Assembly (NCBI GenBank): GCA_017464425.1
Contig: JAFUDX010000032.1
Location: 62,001 to 126,000, forward strand
DNA: 64,000 nucleotides
Reading direction: 5' to 3'
Source: Treponema sp.
Lineage (GTDB): Bacteria > Spirochaetota > Spirochaetia > Treponematales > Treponemataceae
The notes under the pieces are model-generated. The model saw nothing but the letters and a program-made list of their open reading frames with translations, ran no database searches and was not told the DNA's origin. The first letter of the stretch is position 1. Each line of letters begins with the position of its first letter. The translations under genes and the position numbers were made by a program. This document shows, one piece after another, positions 24,734-33,514 of the stretch.

Positions 24734-25735
24734 TTATTTCTTCGTGAGCGTGCCGTTTTCAAAAATGAGGTTTGCTTCTTTTAAGTACGCTTCGGGGATT
24801 GTGATTCCGCAGTTTTTGGCGGCGTCAAGGTCAAAGAGCAAATCGCTGTCGCTTGGGTCGGTCATGAAGCGGACTGGGATATTTTCGGGCTTCTCGCCGC
24901 TCAGGATTTTCAAGACCATTTCACCTGTGGCACGACCTGCCTTGTAGTAGTTGAAGCCGCTCGCGATTACGCAGCCGCCGTCCTGCGCTCCCGTAACATC
25001 GCCTGAGAAAATCGGCTTTTTTGCCTCACCGAAGACTTGCTTGACGGCTGAAAGTGCGCTGAAAACGGTGTTGTCTGTGGTGAGGTACAAGCCGTCAACG
25101 CGAGAGATGATTGCTTCCGCCGCCTGTTTGACTTCGCTTGAATTCGTGATTGCCTGCGTAACGAGGTTCAAGCCCGCAAGTTCACAGCCATTTTTGACCA
25201 ATTCCAAAGAAGAGACCGAATTTGCTTCGTTGCTCGTGTAAATGTAGCCGAGCGTTTTGATTCCCGTGAGTTCTTTAAAAAGAAGAATGTGCTGGACGGT
25301 GGGGATTGCGTCGCTCATGCCCGTGACATTGCGCTCGCCGTGCTCAAGCGTGGTGACAAGCCCTGCCCCAAGCGGGTCAGTGACCGTGCCAAAGACAATC
25401 GGAATGTCGTCAATCGTGTTTGCAAGCGCAAGTGCAACAGGCGTTGCAATTCCGACCGCGACATCAACGCGCTCGTCCTTGTATTTGAGCGCAATCTGAG
25501 TGGCGGTGTTCGTGTCTCCGTTTGCGTTCTGAAGGTCGTAGGTCGCTTTTACGCCGTTTTCGTTCAAGACATCAATAATGCCCTGCTCCACCGAGTCAAG
25601 CGCGACATGCTGAACGATTTTTGCGATGCCGATTTTGTAGGATTTTTCACCCGAAACGGATTTTTTGTTACAGCCGATGAATGCGAACAGCGCAAGAGCC
25701 GAAGCAAGCACGGCAAATGATTTTGTGATTTTCAT
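24734..25735 (-). CDS. ABC transporter substrate-binding lipoprotein (TrpX-like, ABC_sub_bind family)
   Basis: 333-aa lipoprotein with lipobox AFIGC (lipidated Cys22). The body matches the ABC_sub_bind (PF04392) type: KIGIAKIVQHVALDSVEQGI at the mature start, later PIVFGTVTDPLGAGLV and DGLYLTTDNTVFSAL. Members bind small molecules, in some bacteria tryptophan or tyrosine. I chose the ATG at 25735, with GAGGTG seven bases upstream; the longer frame reaches back into the next gene. The usual permease and ATPase partners are not adjacent but lie 7 kb away (32725-34447), and they are probably the same system. Confidence 0.88.
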   Translation of the reverse strand: MKITKSFAVLASALALFAFIGCNKKSVSGEKSYKIGIAKIVQHVALDSVEQGIIDVLNENGVKATYDLQNANGDTNTATQIALKYKDERVDVAVGIATPVALALANTIDDIPIVFGTVTDPLGAGLVTTLEHGERNVTGMSDAIPTVQHILLFKELTGIKTLGYIYTSNEANSVSSLELVKNGCELAGLNLVTQAITNSSEVKQAAEAIISRVDGLYLTTDNTVFSALSAVKQVFGEAKKPIFSGDVTGAQDGGCVIASGFNYYKAGRATGEMVLKILSGEKPENIPVRFMTDPSDSDLLFDLDAAKNCGITIPEAYLKEANLIFENGTLTKK

Positions 25736-25794
25736 AGTATGCACCTCAAATTGTTTTGATTTCACGAAGATGTTACTATAAAGAGAAACAAATA

Positions 25795-26859
25795 TCAAGA
25801 GCGCGGACTTTCTGCCACTTCATTACAAATCAATATCGTCAATTCATGCTTGTTGTAATTGAGGTGCACGATTTTGGAATTCGGGATTTTTGCAAATTCT
25901 GAGATTAACACCCAGTCGATTGCACCTTGCATTTTGATAGTACAGATGATATTTTTTGCTCGCCCGCTCTCCCGCCAGTGCTGTATCCACTGGAGCAATC
26001 GGGCAGGATAGCAGATAACATCACTTAAAAGCCAGTCAAGTTTTTCGCAGTGCAAGGCTTCACAGACTTCTTCGGGCTTTAAAGTAAATGCATCGTGCAC
26101 CATGAATTGTATGTGTTCGTCGGCCATTAAATCTGGGGCAAGTTCCGCACGGTCAACGGCAAGGATTTGTGCCCCCAAATTTCGCAAGACCCATGTCCAG
26201 CCGCCAGGACATGCCCCTGCTTCAAAACAGGTATCGCCAGGTTTTGGAAAATCAACGCCAAAAAAAGTGTGGAACAGGCTCAATGATTCTTGAATTTTAA
26301 GATATGCACGGCTCGGCGGGTTTTCATGGTCTTCTTCAAACGCAATCGTACCGGCAGGAAGCGGAGAATTTGTGACGGCAGAGGCAATCATCGTCTTGTC
26401 ATTGAGAAGCGTGTACAATCCGATGGGAGAATTGGGAATATGCGCGGGAAATGTTCTTGTTTTTGTGTTGATGTACGGAAGTTTTTCTTGAATCAGACTT
26501 GCCCGTCGGTAAAGCTGAAACTGATAGCTTGCCCAATTCCGCTGGATGCCCTTGAGCGCGGATGCAGCATCACCAATTGAGTCAAAATGAACTAAAAATG
26601 GCTCGACCATGCAGGTGCGTGCAAAATAAGGAAGCGAATGACCGACTTCAGAAAAAATTTCATGCTGAAAATCAGGGCAATACAGCAAATCCCCATACCA
26701 TGAAGATGAGCCGAACGGCGTAAAGGACATTCCTGTTACGGTGGCAGTCTCGACAATCTTTCCGTACTCAAAGCGTTCTGCAAGTTCAGAAGTGAGAAGA
26801 TTTTTTAATTTAGGGAAAGCAAGAAATGCCAGTCCTGTCAGTTTTTCGATTGTTGCCAT
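25795..26859 (-). CDS. RlmM/FtsJ-like SAM-dependent methyltransferase
   Basis: 354-aa protein with a C-terminal FtsJ-type Rossmann domain: CFEAGACPGGWTWVLRNLGA (about residues 215-234) is the SAM motif, ILAVDRAELAPDL follows, and LDWLLSDVICYP and TIKMQ supply the catalytic Asp and Lys. The N-terminal ~190 residues look like the extra RNA-binding region seen in RlmM (23S rRNA C2498 2'-O-methyltransferase). It starts two bases after the PilZ stop codon, so the two form an operon. The RNA target is inferred from the family. Confidence 0.8.
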   Translation of the reverse strand: MATIEKLTGLAFLAFPKLKNLLTSELAERFEYGKIVETATVTGMSFTPFGSSSWYGDLLYCPDFQHEIFSEVGHSLPYFARTCMVEPFLVHFDSIGDAASALKGIQRNWASYQFQLYRRASLIQEKLPYINTKTRTFPAHIPNSPIGLYTLLNDKTMIASAVTNSPLPAGTIAFEEDHENPPSRAYLKIQESLSLFHTFFGVDFPKPGDTCFEAGACPGGWTWVLRNLGAQILAVDRAELAPDLMADEHIQFMVHDAFTLKPEEVCEALHCEKLDWLLSDVICYPARLLQWIQHWRESGRAKNIICTIKMQGAIDWVLISEFAKIPNSKIVHLNYNKHELTILICNEVAESPRS

Positions 26860-26861
26860 TT

Positions 26862-27242
26862 TTATATAAACAGTGATTCTGTATCGAATGTTATTATCCC
26901 GTTTGAATCGGCAGAAGATTTGTCATCTTTTCGCATTTTAATGTATTGATCAAGCCGTACGGAATCTTTTGAATGAAGAATCGAAAATCCAATTGATGTT
27001 TTTCCATCGGTGACTTTTTGCCACACTGGTTGCACGGTAAGTTCAAGTGGCTCGGTAGAAATCCGAGAAAGCCTGAGCAGAACCATATATTCCCGTTCTG
27101 TATCGACTTCGCATGGTGCGTTAAATTCAGCCTTAAATCCGCTTTCACTTATGTCAGTAAGAGAACCGCTTACAATACAAATCTCCGGGCACTCAATACG
27201 GGCAAAATCATCGTATCGCTCAGAAAGTCTCTGCTTCTTCAT
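26862..27242 (-). CDS. PilZ-domain protein (likely c-di-GMP receptor)
   Basis: 126-aa single-domain PilZ protein. It has an N-terminal arginine-rich RLSERYDDFARIECP (RxxxR region) and DISESGFKAEF as the D/NxSxxG motif, the two elements that bind cyclic-di-GMP. In spirochetes such proteins link c-di-GMP to motility and chemotaxis. It is probably co-transcribed with the RlmM-like gene. Output partner unknown. Confidence 0.8.
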   Translation of the reverse strand: MKKQRLSERYDDFARIECPEICIVSGSLTDISESGFKAEFNAPCEVDTEREYMVLLRLSRISTEPLELTVQPVWQKVTDGKTSIGFSILHSKDSVRLDQYIKMRKDDKSSADSNGIITFDTESLFI

Positions 27243-27307
27243 AGTGTGGTTATTATGAAGAAAAGTACGGTAAGTGTCAAAAGGGGACGCTAAGCATTTG
27301 CATCGCG

Positions 27308-27874
27308 TTAACTTAGATTTTCTATGATTAATGTGGCTATTGCAGTCTTTTTGGAGCCTGTGTCCATTGCCTGCTTTTCTATGTAGCGGTGGGCTTCTTG
27401 CTCGGTCATGGATTTGTTCTGCATCAAAAGCATTTTGGCGCGGTTTACGATGCGGATTTCTTCCATTTTTTCTTTGAGTTTGGTGGTCTGGCTTGAAAGC
27501 ACTTGCACTTTGTACTGAACCGCAATCGCCACCTTAATCATGTTGTAAAAATAGAACTGGTCGAACGGGCTTGTGAGCGTAAGCACGCCGTATGGCTCGA
27601 CCTTGTAACTGATTTGGTCAAAATGCTGGGCGGGGGACAAAAGCAAAATCGTGGAAAGGCTGTCTGAAATATCAATCGCAAAGTCCGTGCCCTCGCCTTC
27701 GGCAAAATCCACGAGCACGATGTTGAAATTCCGTTCGCCGCATTTTCTGCGCGCTTCGTTAAAATCAGTGCACACGGAAAGTTCAAACAGCGGCGGAATC
27801 AAAATCGCGCTTACAAGAGAAGAAATCTTTGTGTCTTTTGTCACAACAAGGACAGAATATGTGTCAGATGTCAT
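27308..27874 (-). CDS. ANTAR-domain response regulator
   Basis: 188-aa protein: a receiver-like N-terminal domain with a possible phospho-acceptor Asp56 in VLVDFAEG but lacking the usual paired acidic residues near residue 13, a helical linker, and a C-terminal ANTAR RNA-binding domain (about 125-187; AKMLLMQNKSMTEQEAHRYI then KKTAIATLIIENL). ANTAR proteins bind leader RNA and prevent termination. It begins nine bases after glnA, and glnA has an intrinsic terminator in its own leader, so the regulator probably controls its own operon in response to nitrogen supply. Confidence 0.85.
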   Translation of the reverse strand: MTSDTYSVLVVTKDTKISSLVSAILIPPLFELSVCTDFNEARRKCGERNFNIVLVDFAEGEGTDFAIDISDSLSTILLLSPAQHFDQISYKVEPYGVLTLTSPFDQFYFYNMIKVAIAVQYKVQVLSSQTTKLKEKMEEIRIVNRAKMLLMQNKSMTEQEAHRYIEKQAMDTGSKKTAIATLIIENLS

Positions 27875-27883
27875 TTTCTAAGG

Positions 27884-29056
27884 CTAGCCCAAAATTCCTT
27901 TGATAAACTCGCTTTTCAATGCGATGGCTTTTGCTTCGTCAAGCGTGTCGGGAATTGTCTTAAATCGTACTGATTTTGCCACCTCTTTATCAAAAAGATT
28001 CAAATTGCACGGCTCGCAAGGCTTTAAATCGTTCTTGATGCCGTCAATTGCCGCATGAATCAAAAGCGTGAACGCGATATAGGGATTGCAGAGCGGGTCA
28101 GAAGAGCGGATTTCGATGCGGGGCTTTTCCTTGCTTTCTGGGACACGCACGATTGCCGAACGGTTCTGCCTGCCCCAGCAAATGTATTTCGGTGCTTTTG
28201 CCTCGCCCAATCGGTTATAGGAATTCTCAGTTGGATTGAGGAAATAGGTAATTTCTTCGATATGGGCAAGGATTCCTGCCAAAATATGCTCGTTCTGTGC
28301 GGAATCTGAGCATGAAATATTGATGTGCATGCCGCTGCCAGGCTTTTCTTGAATCGGCTTGGGAGAAAAATCAGCGTACAACCCGCTTTCCGCCGCCTTT
28401 GTGCGGACAATCCATTTAAAAGTTGAGGCATTGTCAGCCGCCGTAAGCGCGTCAGAATATTTAAAATCAACTTCATTCTGGCCAGGTCCTTCTTCGTGAT
28501 GGCTTGCCTCAGGAGTGATTCCCATTTGTTCGAGCGTAAAGCAGATGTTTCGGCGGATATTTTCGCCTTTGTCTTCGGGCGCGATGTCCATATAGCCTGC
28601 ATTGTCGAACGGGATTTTTGTCTGCTCGCCATTTTCGTCAAGTTTAAAAAGATAGAATTCAAATTCTGTTCCGAAGTGCAAATCAACGCCACACTCGTCT
28701 TTGATTTTTTTGGCAGCGGTTTTTAAAAGGTAGCGGCAGTCCTTTTTGTATGGCGTTCCGTCAGGATAGCGAATGTCGCAGAAAAGGCGAATGACCTTGC
28801 CCGCGCTCGGTCGCCACGGAAGAACCGCAAGCGTGGAAGCATCAGGAAAAAGAAACAAATCAGACTTGTTCGGCTCCTCAAAATCTTCGATCGCAGAAGC
28901 GTCAAATCCGATTCCGTTTTCAAATGCACGCGGAAGTTCGCTTGCCATAATCGTAGCGTTTTTTTGCTTGCCTGAAAGGTCGAAATACGCAAGCCGAACG
29001 AATTTGACATCTTCTTCTTTTACATAGTCCAAAACTTCTTCTTCTGTGTAATACAT
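27884..29056 (-). CDS. glnA: Glutamine synthetase family protein
   Basis: 390-aa glutamine synthetase-type enzyme (glutamate + ammonia + ATP). Motifs: FGTEFEFYLF, EGPGQNEVDFKYSDAL, KPGSGMHINIS, YICWGRQNRSAIVRVP and RIEIRSSDPLCNPYIAF. It is shorter than classic GlnA (about 440-470 aa), so it may be a variant or act on a related amine. I place the start at 29056 (GGAGA upstream) and not at the upstream TTG, because that stretch holds a promoter and a terminator. It lies between dgt and the ANTAR gene in one transcription direction. Confidence 0.85.
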   Translation of the reverse strand: MYYTEEEVLDYVKEEDVKFVRLAYFDLSGKQKNATIMASELPRAFENGIGFDASAIEDFEEPNKSDLFLFPDASTLAVLPWRPSAGKVIRLFCDIRYPDGTPYKKDCRYLLKTAAKKIKDECGVDLHFGTEFEFYLFKLDENGEQTKIPFDNAGYMDIAPEDKGENIRRNICFTLEQMGITPEASHHEEGPGQNEVDFKYSDALTAADNASTFKWIVRTKAAESGLYADFSPKPIQEKPGSGMHINISCSDSAQNEHILAGILAHIEEITYFLNPTENSYNRLGEAKAPKYICWGRQNRSAIVRVPESKEKPRIEIRSSDPLCNPYIAFTLLIHAAIDGIKNDLKPCEPCNLNLFDKEVAKSVRFKTIPDTLDEAKAIALKSEFIKGILG

Positions 29057-29068
29057 AAGGTCTCCATG

Positions 29069-29123
29069 AAAAAAGGCCGTAGATTTTTTGCCGAAAGACA
29101 ATTCCAGCGGAAAACCTACGACC
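29069..29123 (-). terminator. Attenuator-like terminator in the glnA leader
   Basis: On the minus strand GGTCGTAGGTTTT pairs with AAAAATCTACGGCC (G-U wobbles allowed), closes a 22-base loop and is followed by six T. It ends only seven bases before the glnA ribosome site, so transcription must read through it to express glnA and the ANTAR gene. Confidence 0.75.
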
Positions 29124-29144
29124 TCTTTGCCGTATAATGACTGT

Positions 29145-29173
29145 ATAATATCGGATTCGAAGAATTTTTGCAA
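29145..29173 (-). promoter_or_regulatory. Internal promoter of glnA
   Basis: On the minus strand TTGCAA, a 17-base spacer and TATTAT, in the gap after dgt. Transcription would start about 82 bases before the glnA start codon. Confidence 0.55.
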
Positions 29174-29183
29174 CTAGGGAATT

Positions 29184-30452
29184 TTAAAAGCTGATTATCT
29201 CCGTAAAGCACTCAATCGCGAATTCGTCCGTCATGCCAGAAATGAACTCAATCACGCACTTTTTGTAGCTTTCGTTGTCGAAAATGTCAAACACTTCGCT
29301 CGTTTCGTAGTTGGCGGGCTTTTTTTGATTGGTTCGGTTGGCATAATTCGTGTAGTGGAGCAGCCATTTTGAAAATTCGTCGCCGAGTTTAGGGTACGCG
29401 CTCAAATGAAGCTCCACCGTGCCTTTTTGCACGAAAATCTGTGCGCGCATGAGCGTATTGAAAATCGTTTCGAGCACATTCCGCGCGTATTTTTGAAATT
29501 CCACGAGCCGCCAATGGTTGTAGATGTTCGCGTAGCTGAATTTTTTGAGTTCGGTGATGAAGTGGAAGTAGCTTTCGGAAAAGAAAAGCCCTTCGTCGGG
29601 ATTAGAATTCTCGCACAAATCCACAATCATGTCGTTGATGAGCACGCTCGGATTCACCGCCCGCCCGCTCCTGTGCGAGAGCGTTTTGCCCGATTTTGTC
29701 ATGCCGAGCGTTTCCGTGACGATTTCGCGCAACTGGCGGTAGCTTCCCATGTCCAAAAGATGGTACGCCCGCGCGTCCTGAATATCGCGCCCCAAAAAAG
29801 CAATTTTGTCGCTGATTTTGACCACGCATCCTTCCCAAGTGAACGGCTGAACCAAGCCCGGTCGCTTGATGTCGTAGAGATTCATTGCCTCGTCGCGCGG
29901 CTTCATGCCTTGCTGGTCAACTTCTCCGCAGTGGCAGATTAAGCCGTCGCGCACCGCGTAAGTGAGATTGAGCGGTCGTTTGATTCCGTTCGGGTCGTCG
30001 AGCGTTTCAATAAAATCAGCAAAAAAAAGCGAATTCCGTTCGTGCCAGAATTTTTTGGGAGCGTTCGCGCCTTCTTTTTTTCCGAGCAAGTCATTCAGAA
30101 TATCTTCGCCCGAATGCCCAAAGGGAGCGTGCCCGATGTCATGCCCGATGGCGATTGCCTGCGTGAGTTCCTGATTGAGCCCCAGATATTTTGCAATCGT
30201 AGAAGCGACCGAAGCAACATGCAAAACATGCTCCATACGCGTACACACATGGTCATTATGCGGCGCAAAAAAGACCTGTGTTTTGTGTTTGAGCCGAGAA
30301 TACGCCTGGCAGTGAAGCAAGCGCGTGTAGTCGCGCTCAAACTCGGAGCGGATTCCGTTCCCGCGCGAATAAATCGGGATTTCACGGGCAACCGCCTGCT
30401 CGTACTTGTGGCTGAGACAATCGCATTTTACGGATTCAAAAGAATTCTGCAT
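29184..30452 (-). CDS. dgt: dNTP triphosphohydrolase (dGTPase-like, HD domain)
   Basis: 422-aa HD-superfamily enzyme that splits dNTPs to nucleoside and triphosphate. The metal-binding motif set is present: RLKHKTQV, RMEHVLHVASVA, then GHDIGHAPFGHSGE (HD at about residues 109-110) and a later Asp in VVKISDKIAFLGRDIQDA. Length fits the family. It is upstream of glnA in the same direction and divergent from trpE, with the operator-bearing region in between. No strong ribosome site is seen before the ATG. Confidence 0.88.
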   Translation of the reverse strand: MQNSFESVKCDCLSHKYEQAVAREIPIYSRGNGIRSEFERDYTRLLHCQAYSRLKHKTQVFFAPHNDHVCTRMEHVLHVASVASTIAKYLGLNQELTQAIAIGHDIGHAPFGHSGEDILNDLLGKKEGANAPKKFWHERNSLFFADFIETLDDPNGIKRPLNLTYAVRDGLICHCGEVDQQGMKPRDEAMNLYDIKRPGLVQPFTWEGCVVKISDKIAFLGRDIQDARAYHLLDMGSYRQLREIVTETLGMTKSGKTLSHRSGRAVNPSVLINDMIVDLCENSNPDEGLFFSESYFHFITELKKFSYANIYNHWRLVEFQKYARNVLETIFNTLMRAQIFVQKGTVELHLSAYPKLGDEFSKWLLHYTNYANRTNQKKPANYETSEVFDIFDNESYKKCVIEFISGMTDEFAIECFTEIISF

Positions 30453-30525
30453 GAAAATACCATATCACAATTCTTAAGAATTTTAAATTACCTTTTTCCT
30501 GCCCTAATTATGTTATTTTCTCACA

Positions 30526-30582
30526 TTGTTTCTATTGACAGAAACAAATCTGTTTTATATACTGTTTCTATAAACAGAAACA
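30526..30582 (+). promoter_or_regulatory. trpE promoter with two operator-like palindromes
   Basis: TTGACA (30535-30540), 17-base spacer, TATACT (30558-30563). One palindrome, TTGTTTCT-ATTGAC-AGAAACAA (30526-30547), covers the -35 box; a second, TGTTTCT-ATAAAC-AGAAACA (30563-30582), begins at the -10 box and covers the start site. Their centres are 36 bp apart. The layout is typical of repression. Confidence 0.75.
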
Positions 30583-30586
30583 TGGG

Positions 30587-30656
30587 GCGTTGCGGGAACT
30601 CCCGCAGAGGGGGTAGCGGAAAAGCAACGCTTTGGAGCGAGGGGGAGACTTCCCCC
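30587..30656 (+). other. Structured 5' leader of trpE
   Basis: Hairpins GCGTTGC/GCAACGC enclosing GCGGG/CCCGC, then GGGGGA/TCCCCC directly before the GGAGG ribosome site. No T-run follows, so it is not a standard attenuator. Confidence 0.5.
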
Positions 30657-30669
30657 TTTGGAGGATTTT

Positions 30670-32142
30670 ATGACCAGAACTGATTCACTCTATTTTTCAC
30701 TTCCCTGCGACCGATATACACCGTTTTCTCTTGCACGAAAAATCGGGGCATCGGCTATTTTGGAAAGCGCAAGTTTTGCACGCGGCAAAGAACGCTATTC
30801 TATTCTGCTGCTTGAACCTGCGTTCCATATCGTTCAAGATGATGAAGGTGTGGCATTTTTAATTGACGGCAGACGACTTCCGTACAAAGACAAAAACACT
30901 ACTGGCGAAACGATTGCTCCGGGGAGCCGAGTATTGCACACGCCAGATATTCTGGACGCACTTTTGTATGTGGCTGAGCAGAATGATTTGACCGTTGTTC
31001 ATGACGAAGAAGGCAACGAAACGCCAAACTCAATTCCTGTGCCTTCAAGTGGCTTGGGCTATTTAAGCTACGAATTTTCCGCACGCTGTGACACGATTAT
31101 GATGAGTCCGCAGACAGACGAACTTCACATTCCAGAAAGTGAATTTGTGGCGGGTCACATATATGTTGTTTTTGACCATTTTACCGAAAAGCTGCATATT
31201 TTTGCCTTGAACTACAATGAGCATCAGATTGACTTGGACGCGGCAGTCGCAAATCTCAAAAAACGACTGAACGACATGGATTTTAGCTACCTTTCCGCTC
31301 CCGAAGAGCCGTGCCCCGTGCGAACGATTACAAACCTTGAGCAGAGCGAGCGCGAATATAAAGAAAAAGTTGAGGCGATTAAAAAAGAAATCATCGCGGG
31401 AAATCTTTTGCAGGCGGTTCCGAGCCGAAGGTTGCAGCTTGAATGTGACAATTCCGCGCTGGAAATATATAGAAGACTCCGCGCCGTAAATCCAAGCCCC
31501 TACCTTTTTTACATCGATTTTGGCGAGCGGCAGTTAATTGGCTCTAGCCCAGAAAGCCTTGTTCGCGTGCGCGAGGGGGTGGCTTCAATCCGCCCGATTG
31601 CAGGAACGCGCCGACGCGGGAAAAATTCTGCAGAAGACGAAGAATTAAAACAGAATCTGCTTTCAGACCCAAAAGAGCGTGCAGAACATTTGATGCTCGT
31701 CGATTTGGCACGAAATGATTTGGGCCGAGTCTGCGCAAACGGAAGCGTTGAAGTCAACCGATTTATGGATGTCGAGATGTTCAGCCATGTCATGCACATT
31801 GTAAGCGATGTTCAGGGAAAGGTCTCGCCCGCATACAAAGCGATTCAAGTTCTGCGCGCGGCTTTCCCGGCAGGAACGGTCAGCGGTGCCCCCAAAATCA
31901 ACGCAATTCAGATTTTAAGCCGATTAGAAAAAACAAAGCGACGATTTTATGCAGGGGCAGTCGGCTACATTCAGTCAAACGGAGATCTCGACTTCTGCAT
32001 TGCGATTCGCTGTGCCTTAAAGCAGGGAAAAGTGTGGAGTTTGCAGGCCGGCGGTGGCATTGTCTACGACTCAAACGCAGACCGTGAATGGGAAGAAACG
32101 AACGAAAAGCTTGGCGCACTCCGAAAAGTCATTGAGGGCTAA
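30670..32142 (+). CDS. trpE: Anthranilate synthase component I (TrpE)
   Basis: 490-aa chorismate-binding enzyme, first step of tryptophan synthesis with a TrpG glutaminase partner. C-terminal motifs are complete: IAGTRRRGKNSAEDE, DPKERAEHLMLVDLARNDLG, FSHVMHIVSDVQG, AAFPAGTVSGAPKINAI and LQAGGGIVYDS. In the N-terminal feedback region the usual LLES is LLEP. Start is the ATG at 30670 with GGAGG upstream. No trpG or other trp gene follows; PabB is the main alternative. A promoter with two palindromes precedes it. Together with the TrpX-like transporter nearby this suggests local tryptophan-related genes, which is inference. Confidence 0.85.
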   Translation: MTRTDSLYFSLPCDRYTPFSLARKIGASAILESASFARGKERYSILLLEPAFHIVQDDEGVAFLIDGRRLPYKDKNTTGETIAPGSRVLHTPDILDALLYVAEQNDLTVVHDEEGNETPNSIPVPSSGLGYLSYEFSARCDTIMMSPQTDELHIPESEFVAGHIYVVFDHFTEKLHIFALNYNEHQIDLDAAVANLKKRLNDMDFSYLSAPEEPCPVRTITNLEQSEREYKEKVEAIKKEIIAGNLLQAVPSRRLQLECDNSALEIYRRLRAVNPSPYLFYIDFGERQLIGSSPESLVRVREGVASIRPIAGTRRRGKNSAEDEELKQNLLSDPKERAEHLMLVDLARNDLGRVCANGSVEVNRFMDVEMFSHVMHIVSDVQGKVSPAYKAIQVLRAAFPAGTVSGAPKINAIQILSRLEKTKRRFYAGAVGYIQSNGDLDFCIAIRCALKQGKVWSLQAGGGIVYDSNADREWEETNEKLGALRKVIEG

Positions 32143-32202
32143 AGAATCACGGAAGATTCCACGCATTTTACCGTTTTCACTGAGCAAAAATGTAAAATGA
32201 TG

Positions 32203-32231
32203 TGGAAATCTTCTTGCAGCCATGTTATAAT
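32203..32231 (+). promoter_or_regulatory. Extended -10 promoter of the small secreted protein gene
   Basis: TGTTATAAT (extended -10) with a weak TGGAAA 17 bases upstream of the -10 box, about 42 bp before the start codon. Confidence 0.5.
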
Positions 32232-32272
32232 GAGAGCTACTTTTTGATAACGACTACAGATTGGAGATTCTT

Positions 32273-32722
32273 ATGCTCAAAAAAATTCTCATACTAGTAA
32301 TCAGCATTCTTGCTTTCGCACCTGCTTCATTCGCTCAAGAAAAAAGTCAGACAAAGATTTCAGGTCTTGAAGATGACAATTACATTTGGTACGAATTTAA
32401 AGTCCGTCAATTCAAGAGAATCTTTAAATTCTATGCTTTTAAAACGGACGAGCAGCGCAACAACCGCACCATTCAGCTTTTTAGATCTTCTGGCTGGGGT
32501 ATGGGTCCAAATGAAACTATCACCGAATTCTACAATTTTGAAGGTGGCGAAAAAACAAAGCTCTGGGATGAAGAACTCAAACCAATGATGAAAAAAGAAG
32601 GCTACAAATATGCGTTCACCACATACCGCGACACCGGTAAAGACAACACTACGATTTATTTGTACACCTTCTACTACGATGCAAAACGCGATGACTTATA
32701 CATGCTAAAATCATATAAATAA
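32273..32722 (+). CDS. Small secreted protein, unknown function
   Basis: 149 aa with a clear signal peptide (LKKILILVISILAFAPASFA, cleavage after SFA). The mature part is rich in aromatic and charged residues (YIWYEFKVRQFKRIFKFYAF; TTIYLYTFYYDAKRDDLYML), suggesting a small beta-rich periplasmic domain. No family recognised. I chose the ATG at 32273 over an upstream TTG because GGAGAT lies ahead of it. It has its own promoter and converges with the ABC ATPase gene three bases away. Confidence 0.75.
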   Translation: MLKKILILVISILAFAPASFAQEKSQTKISGLEDDNYIWYEFKVRQFKRIFKFYAFKTDEQRNNRTIQLFRSSGWGMGPNETITEFYNFEGGEKTKLWDEELKPMMKKEGYKYAFTTYRDTGKDNTTIYLYTFYYDAKRDDLYMLKSYK

Positions 32723-32724
32723 TG

Positions 32725-33513
32725 TTAGTTTTCAAGCATCACCCTGTCGTTTAAATCGCCTGCCGCACTGAATTTTGCGAGCAGGTCTTCTACTTTTAGG
32801 TTCTTTTTTTCTTCGCCACGCACATCGTACACAATGTTTCCCTTCATCATCATAATGAGGCGGTTTCCGTACTGAATCGCATGCTTCATGTTGTGGGTAA
32901 CCATGAACGCGGTCAGATGATCCTGTTCGATAAATTTTTGAGTGAGTTCAAGGACTTTTGCGGCGGTTTTGGGATCGAGAGCCGCCGTATGCTCGTCAAG
33001 CAAAAGAAGCTCTGGTTTTTTGAGCGTTGCCATCAAAAGCGTAAGTGCCTGACGCTGCCCGCCCGAAAGAAGCCCGACCTTGCTTGAAAGGCGAGTTTCA
33101 AGGCCCAAGTCAAGCATGGCAAGTTTTTCGCGGTACAAAGCCCGCTCTTCCCTTTTGATGCCCCACCGAAGCGTGCGAGCATTTCCGCGCCGCAGAGCCA
33201 TCGCAAGATTCTCTTCGATTTCCATATTTGCGGCGGTTCCTGTGAGCGGGTCCTGGAATACACGGCCTAAAAAAGCTGCCCGTTTGTATTCTGGCATTGC
33301 AGTGACATCCTGCCCGTTCAAATAAATAGAGCCTGTGTCACACGAATGAACGCCAGCAATGAGATTAAGAAGCGTGGACTTGCCAGCACCATTTCCGCCG
33401 ATGATTGTAACGAAATCGCCGTCTTCAAGCGTAAGATTTATATCGTGGAGCGCCTGTTTTTCGGTAATCGTTCCAGGATTGAAGGTTTTTGACACATGTG
33501 ATATTTGAAGCAT
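32725..33513 (-). CDS. ABC transporter ATP-binding protein
   Basis: 262-aa ATPase. Walker A GGNGAGKST, Q-loop VFQDPLTGT, signature LSGGQRQALTLLMA, Walker B LLLLDEHTAALDP and the H-loop MVTHNMKHA are all present. It belongs to the group that partners ABC_sub_bind lipoproteins. The start is the ATG one base after the permease stop codon; the upstream part of the open frame overlaps the permease and is not used. Probably energises the permease next to it, with the lipoprotein at 24734-25735 as receptor. Confidence 0.93.
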   Translation of the reverse strand: MLQISHVSKTFNPGTITEKQALHDINLTLEDGDFVTIIGGNGAGKSTLLNLIAGVHSCDTGSIYLNGQDVTAMPEYKRAAFLGRVFQDPLTGTAANMEIEENLAMALRRGNARTLRWGIKREERALYREKLAMLDLGLETRLSSKVGLLSGGQRQALTLLMATLKKPELLLLDEHTAALDPKTAAKVLELTQKFIEQDHLTAFMVTHNMKHAIQYGNRLIMMMKGNIVYDVRGEEKKNLKVEDLLAKFSAAGDLNDRVMLEN

Positions 33514-33514
33514 A

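Noticed and set aside
30582..30683. 33-aa open frame before trpE as a leader peptide
   Set aside because: It has one Trp only, no ribosome site, and no terminator/antiterminator pair follows; the region reads as structured repeat DNA.
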